A model generated the notes under the pieces. The model had not been told where the DNA came from and ran no database searches. It saw only the letters and a list, made by a program, of their open reading frames with translations. Made by a program: the position numbers and the translations under genes. 64,000 bases of DNA. Source: Rhypophila decipiens. Its lineage: Eukaryota; Ascomycota; Sordariomycetes; Sordariales; Naviculisporaceae. Position 1 is the first letter of the stretch; each line of letters opens with the position of its first letter. Positions 42,882 through 54,900 of the stretch are shown piece by piece. The stretch covers positions 62,001 through 126,000 of the forward strand of contig MU858106.1 in the NCBI GenBank assembly GCA_033297075.1, written 5' to 3'.

Positions 42882-45389
42882 ATGTCGGAGCCACGCATTT
42901 CACCTTCCCCTCTACCAGTGTCGCCAGCTGGGGTATCTTATAGCAGTCTTCCTCCTCGGGGACTGAACTACACTTCTCAGCGGCTGGCCGAACCGGTCCC
43001 TGACCTCCCGACTGACCCTCCTTCACCGCATGGCAGGAGCTCGCCATTGCCCTCGGACTCACCTACACCAGGAGCTGTACCACTCGCCGAGACTCGCATG
43101 ATCATCGCCCTCGACTATGGTACGACTTTCACTGGCATCGCATATCTTTCGATCGGTTCGAGACAAAAAGAGGCAGACCCCGAATCCCTCGCCGAAGACA
43201 TCCGCGTTCTTCAGGGTTGGCCAACTCATGAGTCGGAAAAAGTCCCATCAGAAATATCCTACTCCCCATCCCCAAAAGGATGCCGGCAATGGGGTTATGA
43301 TATCGACGACCACTCGCGCGTTCTTAAATGGACCAAGCTCGAGCTTGAAGAGACGAGGGACCGTTCCGCCGAGCTACGGACGCTGGCCGAGACCCTTTAC
43401 GGGTTGAGACTTATGGATCTCAGCGAGTCCAAAGTGATTGAGAACGACATTCCCAGGCACTTGGCAAAAGAGCCTGAAGACATTGTCAAGGACTATCTGG
43501 ATTTGATTGCCGACCAGACTCTTGACGAGATTCTCAACAATGTCGGAAGACATGTACCGGAGAATATCCCCATCGACATGATCATCACCCACCCAGCCGT
43601 AAGAATAAATCAGTCCTCAAACCGGGCCCTGGTACTAACCTTGGCATGTAGAAATGGTCGGACCGCGCGCTGAACTCGACATATCGTGCCGTGCGCGCCG
43701 CCTTTAGTCGGGACCTGTTCCCAAAAATTCGAGACGTAGCCTTTGTGTCTGAGCCCGAGGCTTGCGCGCACTACACATTACGTGAGGCATGGCAAAAGGA
43801 CCATCTGCGATTCAGAAAGGTGAGTAACATTCCTCTCCTGTTTGACACCTATGACTGACGATTGTTCAGAATGACTGTTTTATTGTGGTGGACGCTGGCG
43901 GTGGCACCGTTGTAAGTACCATGAATCATTGCCAAACCTCGACAGAGCAAAGCTGAACAGTTATAGGACCTGGCCTCGTACAAAGTTGTTAGTATGAACT
44001 ACGACAAAAAGCAGATCAAACTGCAGGAAGTTGGTTATCCAATAGGTGACAAATGTGGCGCGACTTGTATTGACCGAAGTTTCGACGACCACGTCAGGAG
44101 GCGGCTGGGCCCTGAGGATTGGGACAAGTTGAGCGATGCTGCGGACCAGGACAGTGCCACGGGTGGTCATTCCATCGTTAAACCAAAGCTTCGCATGTTG
44201 CACGGTCGCTTTGAGGCCATAAAGCATGGCTTTGATGGAAAAGACCAGAAGCTTGGTTTTCCGGTCCAACTACCTCGGGGCATAGGTAGCGAGGACAAGC
44301 CGGAAGAGGGCATCCTGAATGGCGCGATCAAGATCACTGTGTGAGTACAATTATCCGACATGCTTTTGGGCCGTTTCTGACAGTCTTTCAACAGTGAGGA
44401 TTTAAAGGACATGTTTAAACAATCGGTCGATAAAACGCTTTTCCTGATCGGTCAGGCCGCCACACATATCGAGATCGTCGAAAGGCTGAAGGTCAAGGTA
44501 TGTCACTTTACAATCCAGCGCTGCGAGTATGTCTAATGCGTTAGTCAAGAAAATTTTCCTATCTGGCGGTTTCGCCCGGAGTCAGTATCTTTTCGATAGG
44601 GTTCAGGCATTTGGTAGAACTCGGCGGATAGATGTTGAAAGAGGAGAACAATGGTGAGTCGCATTTTCCGAGCCAGGCTGAGGTTCCTTCAGACTAACAG
44701 CCCGTGCTCGAATAGCTGGAGCGCTGTTGCTCGGGGAGCAATCATAAAATCCCTCGGCGTTTATACCGAAAAGCCTCTTCTTGTCAAGGACTGCCCCAGA
44801 CACTTTGGCATCAAGGTCAGAACCCAGTTTGCCGCATACAAGCACAGCGACATGCCACCCGAGATGGACATTGAAGGCGTCCAATGGGCGACAGACCAGA
44901 TCCGGTGGTTCATCTCGAAGGGCGATGGTATTTTCCCGAACAAGCCGCTGGTTGCCACCTACGACTGCCACTGGTCCATGAAGGCGAGCGAATTTCCGTC
45001 GCCTAACAAGAAGGCATCGCACAACTCGGCAGAAGTCTTCCGAGACGTTGTGTTCATTGCTTCGTCGCAAGACGAGGCTCCGATACGGTTTGGGAATATA
45101 AATAAAGGTTCGATTTCCCCCCCTTCGGTTGCCGGGAAGGACAAGGAATTGAATGCTAACCCCCAAGACAGCAACGGACGAGGTAGTCTCTTTGCGGTGC
45201 GATTTGACCAAGGTGCCCGATGGCCAATGGGGCGAGTTTGTGAGTCCCAACAAGCAAGTGGGAAAATACCTAAAGTTCTGGGTCAAGGTGGAAATCCACG
45301 TCTTTGAGAAAGTCGAGGTCATGATCACCAGCGGCGGCAAAGTCCTTGCCTCACAGGAGCTCACGCTAGCGGGTCCGAACCCGCGGTGA
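42882..45389 (+). CDS. Hsp70-like ATPase (HSP12A-type), no canonical substrate domain
   Basis: Eight exons: 42882-43598, 43652-43819, 43870-43911, 43967-44340, 44395-44497, 44550-44653, 44716-45107 and 45172-45389. All introns are 49-64 bp. Total 2118 nt, 705 residues. After a 70-residue Pro/Ser-rich leader come the actin/Hsp70 nucleotide-binding motifs: phosphate-1 IALDYGTTFTGIAY at 76-89, phosphate-2 FIVVDAGGGTVDLASY from about 300, and adenosine KIFLSGGFARSQ at 469-480. The C-terminal part (about 510-705) does not look like a standard Hsp70 lid. This class is widespread in fungi and probably an ATP-dependent chaperone or regulator, but its clients are unknown. The upstream in-frame TTG codon at 42849 is not the start. 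Confidence 0.85.
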
Positions 45390-46820
45390 ACTACATGTTG
45401 GACATTGGATGTGAGCGGTATATACGATGGCATGTTGAATTTGGATAGCATTTAATACCCGGCTTTTGGGATAGGCATTTGCTCTGCGCTGTTGAGGGTT
45501 TCGGATATACATGTAAACTGCATTGAATCGTGAAATATTTCGGGTATGACGTCTTTCCTCCAGTTATTGCTGCCACTTGCCCGCCAGCTGTTTCGTTCTT
45601 GGCAGGGACCCGAACGGACCGGACCAGATGTGATGGCTTCGCGCCAACAGCCAGGGTTCAAGCCACCCGTCCCGAGTTCCAGCACCACTCCAAACCAGCC
45701 GGTTCGTGAACTGCGGCGAAGCATCCGGAGCCTCGTTCTTCACACCATCTTTTCTTCTCCTTTCACTCCTTGAAATGAAGCTTACCGCTCACTCGTTTCA
45801 TCAAGTATACCGAGCGCCCTTTTCTTTTCAGTGATCGGCATTCCGCTTAGCATCCCACGGAGCTTCGGCGGACCAGAATGCCTGGCCTGGACCGGACGCG
45901 TGCATAAGAGCTGGCCTGCTGAAGCAACCACTTTCAAAATGGCGAGGGGTCTCGGTCGGGTGCCTGCCCGCCGGCCAATGTGGTGTGCTTTCAATTCGCA
46001 CGGCCTACCTCGAAATATGTACACAGTGTGTCTACTTTTCGGGGCTGAGCTCGTCTTTCTTTGCTTTTGGGACTTGGTTCGATAGTTCGATAGTCCAGAA
46101 AGAGAACATGCGGGCGTCGCGCTACACTGCACTGTTGCTGCGCTGCACTGCAATGCATTTCGCGGGGGCTGGACGGTGGGCTGTTGAGAAGCTTGACAAA
46201 TGTTGGACTCTGGTGTTCTCCTCCTTGAGCGAGGAAGCGACGAGGCTCTGTGGTGGGCATATTGCGGTATTGCGCCTTTGCGGAGTCGTTCACTCGAGTG
46301 ATTCCCTGCTTCTCTTGTCCTTTGAACGGAATTTATCATCGTTCAGCTCAGCTGCGGAACGATTGGCTCCCTGATTCGGGGGGTTTGTGGGATTTGTTCT
46401 CTGCATGTGTCGTCAGTCTCGCTCGAGTGAGTGAGTTTGTGGGTGTGTGGTGCTGTGACATTCAAGGCTGTGTGTGTCTCATTCACTTACACCCCTGGAC
46501 CTACCTCCGCGACTTACTGCTTCTCCCTATCTTTTTCTCTTCCTGGAGAACATCCACGTGAGAACCTCTAGTTACGAATTTCCAATCGAAACCATTGCTT
46601 CTAGCAGCAGTTGACTGAGAGCTGCTGTCATTCTTTTCTTGTTCCATCTTCTTAGCCCTTTACTCGTCCTACCCCTCCAGAGCAAGAGATCGTGAAGTTT
46701 GCCGGACGACAAGAAAAGGCCACCGCGCCCCGCCGTTCCGTACGGCGCATCCATCACAAGAGACTCGGACAAACCAGAGACTATCCTCTCCCAATCACCG
46801 ATCAAGGAAAAGCACCCATC
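45390..46820. other. Intergenic stretch, no gene supported
   Basis: A 3' flank of the Hsp70-like gene plus the promoter and leader of the next gene. Several overlapping frames of 80-190 codons exist on both strands, none with domain content. A GTG-initiated frame leads into the next coding region but has no ATG before 46821. Confidence 0.5.
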
Positions 46821-47555
46821 ATGGGCTTCAGAGAAAGGATAGGGCTAAAGTCCAAATCCAGTAGCGCCAACCTCTCGGCCGGCTTGAACAATGGAGCAAA
46901 TGGCGGCTATGGCTTCAACGCAAGCCCGCAACAAAACATGTACTCGATTCCCGAATCAGGCTTCGCATCGGGCCCTTTCCAACAGCAACATCAATACCAA
47001 CAGGCGCCACGAACAGCCGTCCTAGGCGGCGGGATCCCCATGGCTTCCCGTCCCGGCCCGCAACCCTCGTCGTTCGAAGCAAACCGCAGCGCAAGCAGCG
47101 GGAGCACATACAGCTTCAGCACCAACAACGGGAGCGCAAGCACCACAAGCTTCAACACAACCAGCACCGGCACGACCACTTCCTCCTCGGGCGGTTTTGG
47201 CGCCGGAATCCGCAACTTTAGCGGCAACTCGGCCAAATCTGGTTCGACCGCCAAGGGCCCAGTCCAACAGCAACAAGATCCCCAAATAACGGCCGCCGAT
47301 GTACGACGATGCACCAAGCTGCTGAGGCAAATGTTTGAGCTGCATTTGGAGTTGTGGACGTTGACGTATACCCATGGGACGGACCAATACCGGCGTCACC
47401 AGAAACGGATGCAGGTCGAGGCGATTTTGGTGGATATTCACAATATGGTTGGTGGGTGGCATGCTATGCCGCCTAGTACGTGGACTGAGGAGGAGCACGA
47501 GGAGATCAAGTGGATTGCGCAGACGTTGGCGGATTTACCGCCTCCTCCTTATTGA
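46821..47555 (+). CDS. Conserved-looking protein with disordered N-terminus and helical C-terminus
   Basis: Single exon, 244 residues. The ATG at 46821 (MGFRERIGLKSKSSSANLSAG) was chosen because the 43 earlier in-frame codons start only with GTG. Residues 1-160 are Gly/Ser/Gln/Asn-rich and disordered. Residues about 165-244 are compact and helical: ADVRRCTKLLRQMFELHLEL, RRHQKRMQVEAILVDIHNMV and EEIKWIAQTLADLPPPPY, with several conserved-looking Trp and Leu. The first segment has a basic patch and a myristoylation-like Gly2, but no SxxK consensus. I do not recognise the family. Possible role as a small adaptor is only a guess. Confidence 0.75.
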   Translation: MGFRERIGLKSKSSSANLSAGLNNGANGGYGFNASPQQNMYSIPESGFASGPFQQQHQYQQAPRTAVLGGGIPMASRPGPQPSSFEANRSASSGSTYSFSTNNGSASTTSFNTTSTGTTTSSSGGFGAGIRNFSGNSAKSGSTAKGPVQQQQDPQITAADVRRCTKLLRQMFELHLELWTLTYTHGTDQYRRHQKRMQVEAILVDIHNMVGGWHAMPPSTWTEEEHEEIKWIAQTLADLPPPPY

Positions 47556-48428
47556 GTTGGTTGATGATGGGTGGTGCTGGCGAGAGGGAGGGTCTGAAGG
47601 CGATGCTAATGTCGGCCGGTGTCGGGTCGTGATGTGGATGGTGAACAGGTTTTTTCCTTTTCCCTCTCCCCTCTGGATATAACGCGTTTCTGCTTCTCTT
47701 ACAGGGTTTTTTTGTTAGAAGAGGCATGATAGCGGGAATCTATATACCTGCTATTCCACCCTTTGAGCCGTATTATAGTCTTTAATAACATTAAGAAGCA
47801 ACAAAGGGATATGGTACAAGTAAACACTACGCGAAAAACGTAATGAAACAATAAAATGTTATTAGGATGGGCATGCTCATAACGCCCATTGTCCATAATG
47901 AATTCACAATAAACACACAACTTGAGGACCTTGAAGGCTGACTTGTAAATCCTCCATCTCTAATTCCTCATAAAACCAAGCAACACAGTACGGATACTCA
48001 GCACCATGTTCCAGTCCTATCAGAAGAAATTGCCTTTACTCAAGTATAATAGAATTGAACAAAGCGACGGAAAGCGGTGATATCCGAGCGTTTTCACTGT
48101 TGTCTTCAAGAAGCAGGAGCAAGTCATCCCCACAAAAAAAAAAAGTCTAACCCCGCGCTCTTGAATTTTGCCCCTCCAAACCTTTTGCCCGATCACTGAC
48201 GGCTTGCGCAATCATTCTTTAAACACTTTTTTTATTCTTTTCTTTTTCCTACCTACTGAATAGCAAACGCTCCTTCCATTTCGATAAGCCGGACGCGAAA
48301 TTAAATCGAGCACCCTACTTACCCCAACCGAAGAAACGCTTGCCTCAGAACCAACTAGCACCACAAGCCGAAGCTGCTACAACAGAAGAAGCAACCAGCA
48401 AGCAAGCAAGCACAAAGCCCAACGAAAA
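47556..48428. other. Intergenic stretch
   Basis: 3' flank of the preceding gene and promoter of Dph3. No gene supported. A/T-rich from about 47700 to 47940. Pyrimidine-rich tract at 48220-48250 precedes the Dph3 leader. Confidence 0.5.
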
Positions 48429-48839
48429 ATGTCCGACGACGAACAAATCTCCGTCTACGACGAGGTCGAGATCGAGGACATGACCTTTGACGAGACGCTC
48501 CAAATCTACCACTACCCGTGCCCCTGCGGCGACAAGTTTGAGATCTCGCTTGCGGATCTGCGCGACAAGGAGGACATTGCTGTTTGTCCGAGCTGTAGTT
48601 TGATGATTCGGGTTATTTTTGATGTGGTACGTGTTGTCCTTCTTTTCATGATTTTTCCCCTGCGTCGGGAAACTGTGGTAGTGGACATCAAACAAAATGG
48701 ATGATCGGCTATGAATATGTTGAATGCGCTTTTGCTAACGTACTGGTGGTAATAGAATGACCTACCCAAAGACCCCGAGCCTGAACCGCCTGTCGAGCAG
48801 CAGGAGGAGACGCCCGCTCAGGTTGCTATCGTTGCTTAA
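48429..48839 (+). CDS. dph3: Diphthamide biosynthesis protein 3 (Kti11), CSL zinc finger
   Basis: Two exons: 48429-48626 and 48756-48839, with a 129-bp intron (GTACGT, a GCTAAC branch point, AATAG). Product 93 residues. The CSL zinc finger uses Cys31 and Cys33 of YPCPCGD and Cys53 and Cys56 of [10 protein letters not shown]. The rest of the fold ([20 protein letters not shown]) is typical. Dph3 supplies electrons to the Dph1-Dph2 radical enzyme that modifies His on eEF2 and also partners the Elongator pathway for tRNA wobble uridine modification. The family is about 80 residues; the acidic Pro/Glu/Gln tail adds a little. Start is the first ATG in a compact leader. Confidence 0.95.
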
Positions 48840-49991
48840 ACTGCCGACTTGGACACAAGGACTTGAAATGGGCTACATGGAAGTCTCCATGTTAGGGATG
48901 CGATTACGATAGCGACCATGATACGTCCTGTTCGACATGCGATATATGCCAATCCGCGATGAATTCAAATTTTCTGGTTACTCCAACCCGCCGACGCAGC
49001 ACAGCCAGCGTAAAGGGATCAATCTGGGGGCATACGAATAATGAAGAAAGACACCCCAGACCCTCTTGCATGGGTTCGGTCCCGCCCGTGACGGTCGCTC
49101 TGCTGAGGGTTTGACTGGATGGAGGTCTGGGAATGACAGCTTCGCCTACCTGCCTGGTTTTCTACCTGATTGTTGGGCCATCGGAAGATCAAGAGCCAAA
49201 TATCAGTGCCGCGGAAATGTGGTTGCGAGAAAGGATGGATAGGACATATGTGTACATGGGCAGCTGTCCTGGACAGGTATGGAATGGTGGAAGCTGTGAG
49301 AGCCTCGAGACGTGTTGACACCTGGGTTCACACAGGTGGAAAGTGCGCGGACCAGGGCATCATGGATTGCGCTGGTACTATTTTACAAAGCGCTGAAGGG
49401 GTGTGAGGACACCGAGGCTTTATAGGGGTCTGATGGCGAGTCGTGAAAGTCTCCCACACCGAGAGAGCGGGCAAGTGTGCGTCAAAGACATTCGGGAAAT
49501 CGTGCCCCCCTTTGAATTTGTGGGTGGAATTCTGTCACGAAGTGTTTGGCGACTCGGAACCAGTGAGAGAACTGATGAGAGCGTGGACTTGGTTTCGTTA
49601 GCTGTTATCACCGTCATCTCATTTGTTGATAGATGAGGCCTTCGGGAAATTGACCTGAATCTGCGGCCAACCGCCACACCTTCTTGTTTGCTACACCACG
49701 AATCTTGCATCGCGGGCAACAGTGCAACCATGCAGTAGGCCTCAAAACACAAGCCGACCAGTCATATCTCTTTTTTCGGAACGCCTCAATGACGTAAAAG
49801 GCGGGGTTAACTGGTGAACTTCCAAACCATTGTCTTTTCTTTTCTTTTCTTCTGCTCTCATGTTCTTTCTCCCTATCCTGTCAACTCGTTGATATAACAG
49901 ACTCTGGCGACAAGCGACATCAGAGAAGAGAAATTGAAGTGAAAATCAATTGCGCTGTGAAGTTTGAAAACCACGGGGAGACAGACACCAT
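48840..49991. other. Intergenic stretch
   Basis: Between the Dph3 3' end and the tetraspanin start. No gene supported; frames are short and overlapping. A TTTTCTTTTC pyrimidine tract at about 49832-49855 lies in the probable tetraspanin promoter. Confidence 0.5.
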
Positions 49992-51202
49992 GGCGGGCTG
50001 GTTGATCCTTTTGTATTTGCTGGTATGTCGTTCAACAAGAAACAAAGACAACAATACACTGACATTCTCGGCTTCAGGTGATTGCCGGCCTCTTTGGTGT
50101 TGCCATGTAAGTTGCACCCATCATGATCCATCTGCTCAAGTATTACAATCTTCTAGTCAAAAGCTAACCTTGTCATGACAATAAAACAAGATACGAACAT
50201 ACAACCGCATCATCGCTCTTCCTCCCGGTCTCATCGACTCTAACAGTCCTAACCATCCTCCTGCCTGTCCTTTCGTTGTTCAACACAATCTACCACCACC
50301 AGTCCAGCTCTCCGTCTTCCTCCTCGGCTCAATCCTCGCCGCCGCTCAGTTTACCCCCACCAGGAAATGGTTCCTCCTCCTCCTCTTCCTTAACCACCAC
50401 CAAGCAAAGCACCAAACCAGCTGCGAAAATAACCTTACCGGGCACACTCCAATTCACCCAAGCCGCCCTAACAATCTTCCTCCTAGCAACATTCCTCTCC
50501 CTCAGCAGCACCCCCTCAGGCTCAGGCTCAGGCGAAGTGATGGAATGTCTCCTCTCGAGCAAGTGGAAATCCCTCTGGACGTCGCACAACGCCGACGCCA
50601 TCCGCAAGATCCAAGACCAACTAGTCTGCTGTGGTTTCCGCAGCGTCAAGGACATGGCCTGGCCATTTCCCAGCGGGAATCCTGAGGGGGACGGAAAGAA
50701 GCATGTGGATTGTGTTGCTAGGTATGGCAGACATGAGCCTTGCTTGAAGGGGTGGGAGGGGGAGTTGAGCTCGTTGGTTGGGGGGGAAATTGGGGTGTTG
50801 GTTTTTACTGGGTTGGTTCAGTTTGTGGGGTGGTATTTCGCTGGTCGGGTTGGTAATAAGTCTGGTGGAGTTGGGGAGACGTTGAAGGGGATCTGGAGGA
50901 GTGTGCTGACTAAGGGGGAGCGGCGAGATGGAGGACGTGAATGGGACGATGATGAGTCGGGAATGGGTACGGGTACGGGGAGGAGAAGCACTAATGGCGC
51001 CCACGGGGGTGGTAGAAGTGGCGGTAGAGGAGGGTCCAGACTGCTTGTTAGTGGCGGAGAGGTTGGACGGCTTGTTGAAGTTGATGATGACGAGGAGTCA
51101 ACTGGGGAAAGAGATATAGATCGGGACGACGTGGAAAGTGGACATGCCGGGTATGGAACTACTGGGCCGCAGGGCAATGTTTGGCGGTCTCAGGTTGGGT
51201 AG
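49992..51202 (+). CDS. Tetraspanin-like membrane protein with long C-terminal tail
   Basis: Three exons: 49992-50024, 50078-50106 and 50191-51202. Introns are 53 and 84 bp (GTATGT/TTCAG, GTAAGT/ACAAG). Total 1074 nt, 357 residues. Four membrane segments are expected: WLILLYLLVIAGLFGVAIYE near the N-terminus, SLFLPVSSTLTVLTILLPVL, TLQFTQAALTIFLLATFLSL and IGVLVFTGLVQFVGWYFAGR. Between the third and fourth is a large extracellular loop with the tetraspanin CCG motif (QLVCCGFRSVKD) and two further Cys in CVARYGRHEPCLKG. The second intracellular loop holds a Ser-rich low-complexity insert. The C-terminal cytoplasmic tail of about 120 residues is rich in Gly, Arg, Asp and Glu, unusual for the family. 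It may organise membrane microdomains; the closest described fungal type is Tsp3, a tentative assignment. Confidence 0.85.
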
Positions 51203-51911
51203 GTAATATATCAGAAGCAATACTTGCCTATTTACCTACATGGATGCTCGGGTTTGGTTTGGTTCAAGTTGTCAATTATATCAATCACGAAAGTAATAGC
51301 ACGTTCGCTGAGATTATGGAGGGTATATGTATTAGCAGAATCGTGGACAATAAGTTAAGGGGAATGAATGAATTTCTCTCACATGTTATTAATGATCTAC
51401 ACCCACACGGAGCTGATCTATAAGCACGCTTGAAAGACTATCTTTATGGAAGTAGACGGGCATGTGCGCTTGTCTTGGTCTACATAAGGTAAAGAAGAAA
51501 AAGAACCAAAATAGATGACACGCTGGAAGACTCGCTAATCTCAAATGCTGTGTGAAATAGGCAACGCGGCCCGTGCTCTAACCACTGAGTGAGCTACGGG
51601 GGCTGTTTGTGGCTTTCTAGTAGGTAATAGGGGGAAACTGGAAGTAATACGTATACCTCCTACATGTCATCGAAAAGCGAGGTATTTAGCAATCTGGTAG
51701 GTAGTATTTGAGATAAATTCTCGGCCTTGCTCGTCATCACCTTCCTGTACAAGGTTACTACTACTCATCAATATGTTTTTGGTAAACCAGAGCGAGGCAA
51801 ACGGACGAAACGGCCCCAGTACTTTTAAACAAAAAATATATTCATATTCATATTCCTAACCCCCTAACCTGATAAACTCTTAAGGCTTGGTAAGAGTGTG
51901 TCACTCGTCCT
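51203..51911. other. Convergent 3' flanks with a tRNA fragment
   Basis: Region between the tetraspanin and MLH3 3' ends. It holds a tRNA 5'-half fragment (51568-51603) and otherwise nothing recognised. Confidence 0.55.
51568..51603 (-). pseudogene. tRNA 5'-half fragment
   Basis: On the minus strand GCCCCCGTAGCTC is followed by CAGTGGTTAGAGCACGGGC, the acceptor, D-arm and start of the anticodon arm of a nuclear tRNA of the GCCCCCG type. A four-base CTCA-like insertion disturbs box A. After the anticodon stem the sequence diverges and no box B or 3' acceptor half follows within 100 nt. It is therefore a truncated tRNA relic rather than a gene. Confidence 0.65.
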
Positions 51912-54900
51912 TTAAACCGAACCCTCCCCCTTCTCATCAGCCCAGCTCTTCAAATCCCCAAGTAAAGCCAAACTGCCTCCCTTTTCCGTCCTGCTCCGCT
52001 GATGATGATGCCCTCCAAAGAGACCACCCAAGCTCCCAATCCCATCCTGAACAGTACCAGCACCACCCAAATCCACAATCGGCACCATCGAAGGCCTTCC
52101 ATGCGCGCACTGAAACGGAAACGCACATCTCGCCAACCTCTGCACAAGATCGACACATTGTTCTTGTGTCAAGACGTCGTTGAACATGATGGCACCTAAA
52201 AGAAAAAAGTTAGCAAAAACCTTGTGAAAAGGGGGGACAATAACATACTTCTACAAGCCCTCGAATTGACCATCTCGAGAATCCCCTCTGGACATTGATG
52301 GAACCTCGCAACCCACCCAGATTCGGTCTCATTCTCATCTTGACCAGCCACTCTTTCACTCGTTCCACTACTACCAAGCCCAGGAGAATCATTCAACCTC
52401 CAGACCTCCTTCCTAACCAAATCAACAAGCAACCTCGGCTCAAGCCGACACCGCTCGATAATAGCCCCCGGCAACGACCAAATCTCAACCTTGGCAGTAT
52501 TCGCATCATCTGCAGGATGATGTCCAGCAAAGACTACCTCGAACCAAACCCCCCAGTGCTCAAAGTGTTTTTGGAACCTAACCAGCAGTTTCCCCTCCCG
52601 CGCCGAGAGTTCAAACACAAGTGGCTTGCTCACCGTCAGAGTCCTGGCCACAAGAACCTTCCCGTCATCTCCAGACACGTCGTCAAAATATTGCCGCATC
52701 AGGTCTTCGACTCGACATCTCTCGTCTGCGGCGTGCTGGTCTATCAACACTAGGAGATTTCTTTCCGACGACGACGAATTTTTGCTGTTTGGCGATGATA
52801 CTTTTACCAGTATGAATTTCTTGTCTACTTGGCCTATTATCTCGGCGGTTTTGAGCGCGTCCTTGGATATTCGTCCGAGGGTGGTGGTCGTTGACGCGCC
52901 TCCTGCTCCCCCCCACCGAGGCAGCTCGAGGTTGATATTGCCGAGTTCGCCTCCTGCGTGGTTACAGCTGGTTTTGCTATTATCAGACCCCTGGCCAAAT
53001 ACACCGGCTAGCTCGGGAACTCGCGGTATGGGCGGCTCGACGGGCTCAAATGCCCTGGCTTCTTTCCTAGCAGGGGGAATTTTCTGTTGTTTGAAAAGGT
53101 CTAGTAAAGAGGTCGTGTCGCTTCGGACTGAATCATGCGACTCTGGCGCTTTTGAGGGCGGCTTCTTCGGCTTGATCTCGAAGCCGGTCCTCGGATCGAT
53201 GAGTGCTCGGAGTTTAGTTGCTGGGTCCACCCAGACGATTGGATCGGACGACGACTTCTGGGCGCTAGAATCATGCTTGTCTTCCTCGACGTCGGCAAAT
53301 GGTTTTCGTACAAGCTGGCCTGACTTGTTGAACAAAGGCTGGAAATGCTGGGAGACATTCTTGTTGGGACTCTCGTGATCTGATGTGCGCCTGATAGTCT
53401 TTGATGATGAGCTGCTCGTCGAGTCGGGCTTAATCTGGGCCCATGAGCCAAAGGGAGAGGCAGACGAGGTTCTCGAAATGCCACGAGGTAGGCTTCTGCT
53501 CGAGCCAGACGACGTTTTCGATATGCCACGGGGCTGACTCCTGCTCAAACTGCGCAATGTGCTTGATCCGCTTGCAGGTGGTCGGCTGGAGCTTTTGCGT
53601 GATTGCTTGACCGAACCAGTCAAAGCCGATGTGTGGCTGGGAGAGTGAACCACCTTGGACGTGCCGCTTCTCGGTTGCTGGAGTCGACCCAGGGCATTCA
53701 CCGCCCTCGGATGGAAATGGTGCTTCTTCAAAAACTCATAAACCATCACCTGCAAGAGATCAGTGATCATGGTCAAGTTGTGGTTGCTGTCGTCAATTAG
53801 CCCGTCCGTGTTGAAGGACTCCATCTGCTCGTCCAGCATAATCTGGATAAAGAACATGGGCCACCTGTCGAGGCCTCTCTTGGGCTTCAGCTCCTTGGCA
53901 GTAAAGCCTTCGGTTTTCTTGGGCACTCCGTCTTGGCCAAGCTCGACTTCCTCAACCTCACCGAAACGAGAGTTTGCAAAGACCTTGTTGACCTCTTCGT
54001 AGAGTATATTTGACTGGTTTTCGTTGGATAACGGCTGGATCCCGAGTGATATGAACTGGACACTTCTGGTGGCCACGGGAACCAGGCATACACAGCCGCC
54101 CAACGAGACTCCAGTGACAGACGCGCCAATAGACAGCCAGGATTTCGCATCTTCTCGTTCAAGCAAAGACGCCTGTCCAAGGAGAGTACACGTGCGGGCA
54201 GGAATCTCTCTCGCCATCTGCGTCGGAGATCTGCCCAGCGTCGACGTACGGAGGACAATGGTTCGGTTGCTGGTTACATCTTGAAGCGAGACCACAACAC
54301 CCGTGGGCCATGCAAGGAGGAGAGCCACCGCCATGGAAACCAACTGATTAAAGCTCCTAGTTGATCCCAGTCGTTCCATTTCCATGGCTCTTTGCTTCAC
54401 GCGGACGGGCATGGAGCCGAACAGGTCACGGACGGCAACACGGGTGCCGGTCGGGAATGTCACCACTCGTTGCTCGGGCAGAGCAGGCACATTGCGTGAG
54501 ATAACTCTGGAATTGTGAATCGTCAGGCAGTTGTGCGAGCGGTATTCATGGTGATGGGATGCAACTGTCAGCAACGACAGTGTCCCTAGGGAGGCCAGAA
54601 ACTCTCCATGTCTGCCGTGGTATTCAGCTCGAGGAGGGTATCTCGATGTATCTATGCTGCATGTTCAGTAGGATGCTCTGGTACCAAACCATCTAAACTC
54701 ACAGTAAAGCTGGCCGAGTCCGCCACTTTCATGAAAACTTGCTGGCAAAATTCCCAGCCCATCATCTTCAACGGAGCAATTTCCGCGGGCGTAGTCGACT
54801 GAGACATTGATCCGGGATGCACGTGCGTCCAACGAGTTCTGCAAAAGGCCCGATACCACGCCGTTCAGGGAGGTGATGATGATGGATGATTTGATCTGAG

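Noticed and set aside
45782..46339. 185-codon minus-strand frame
   Set aside because: No domain and no splice context; overlaps frames on other strands with equal quality. Treated as chance.
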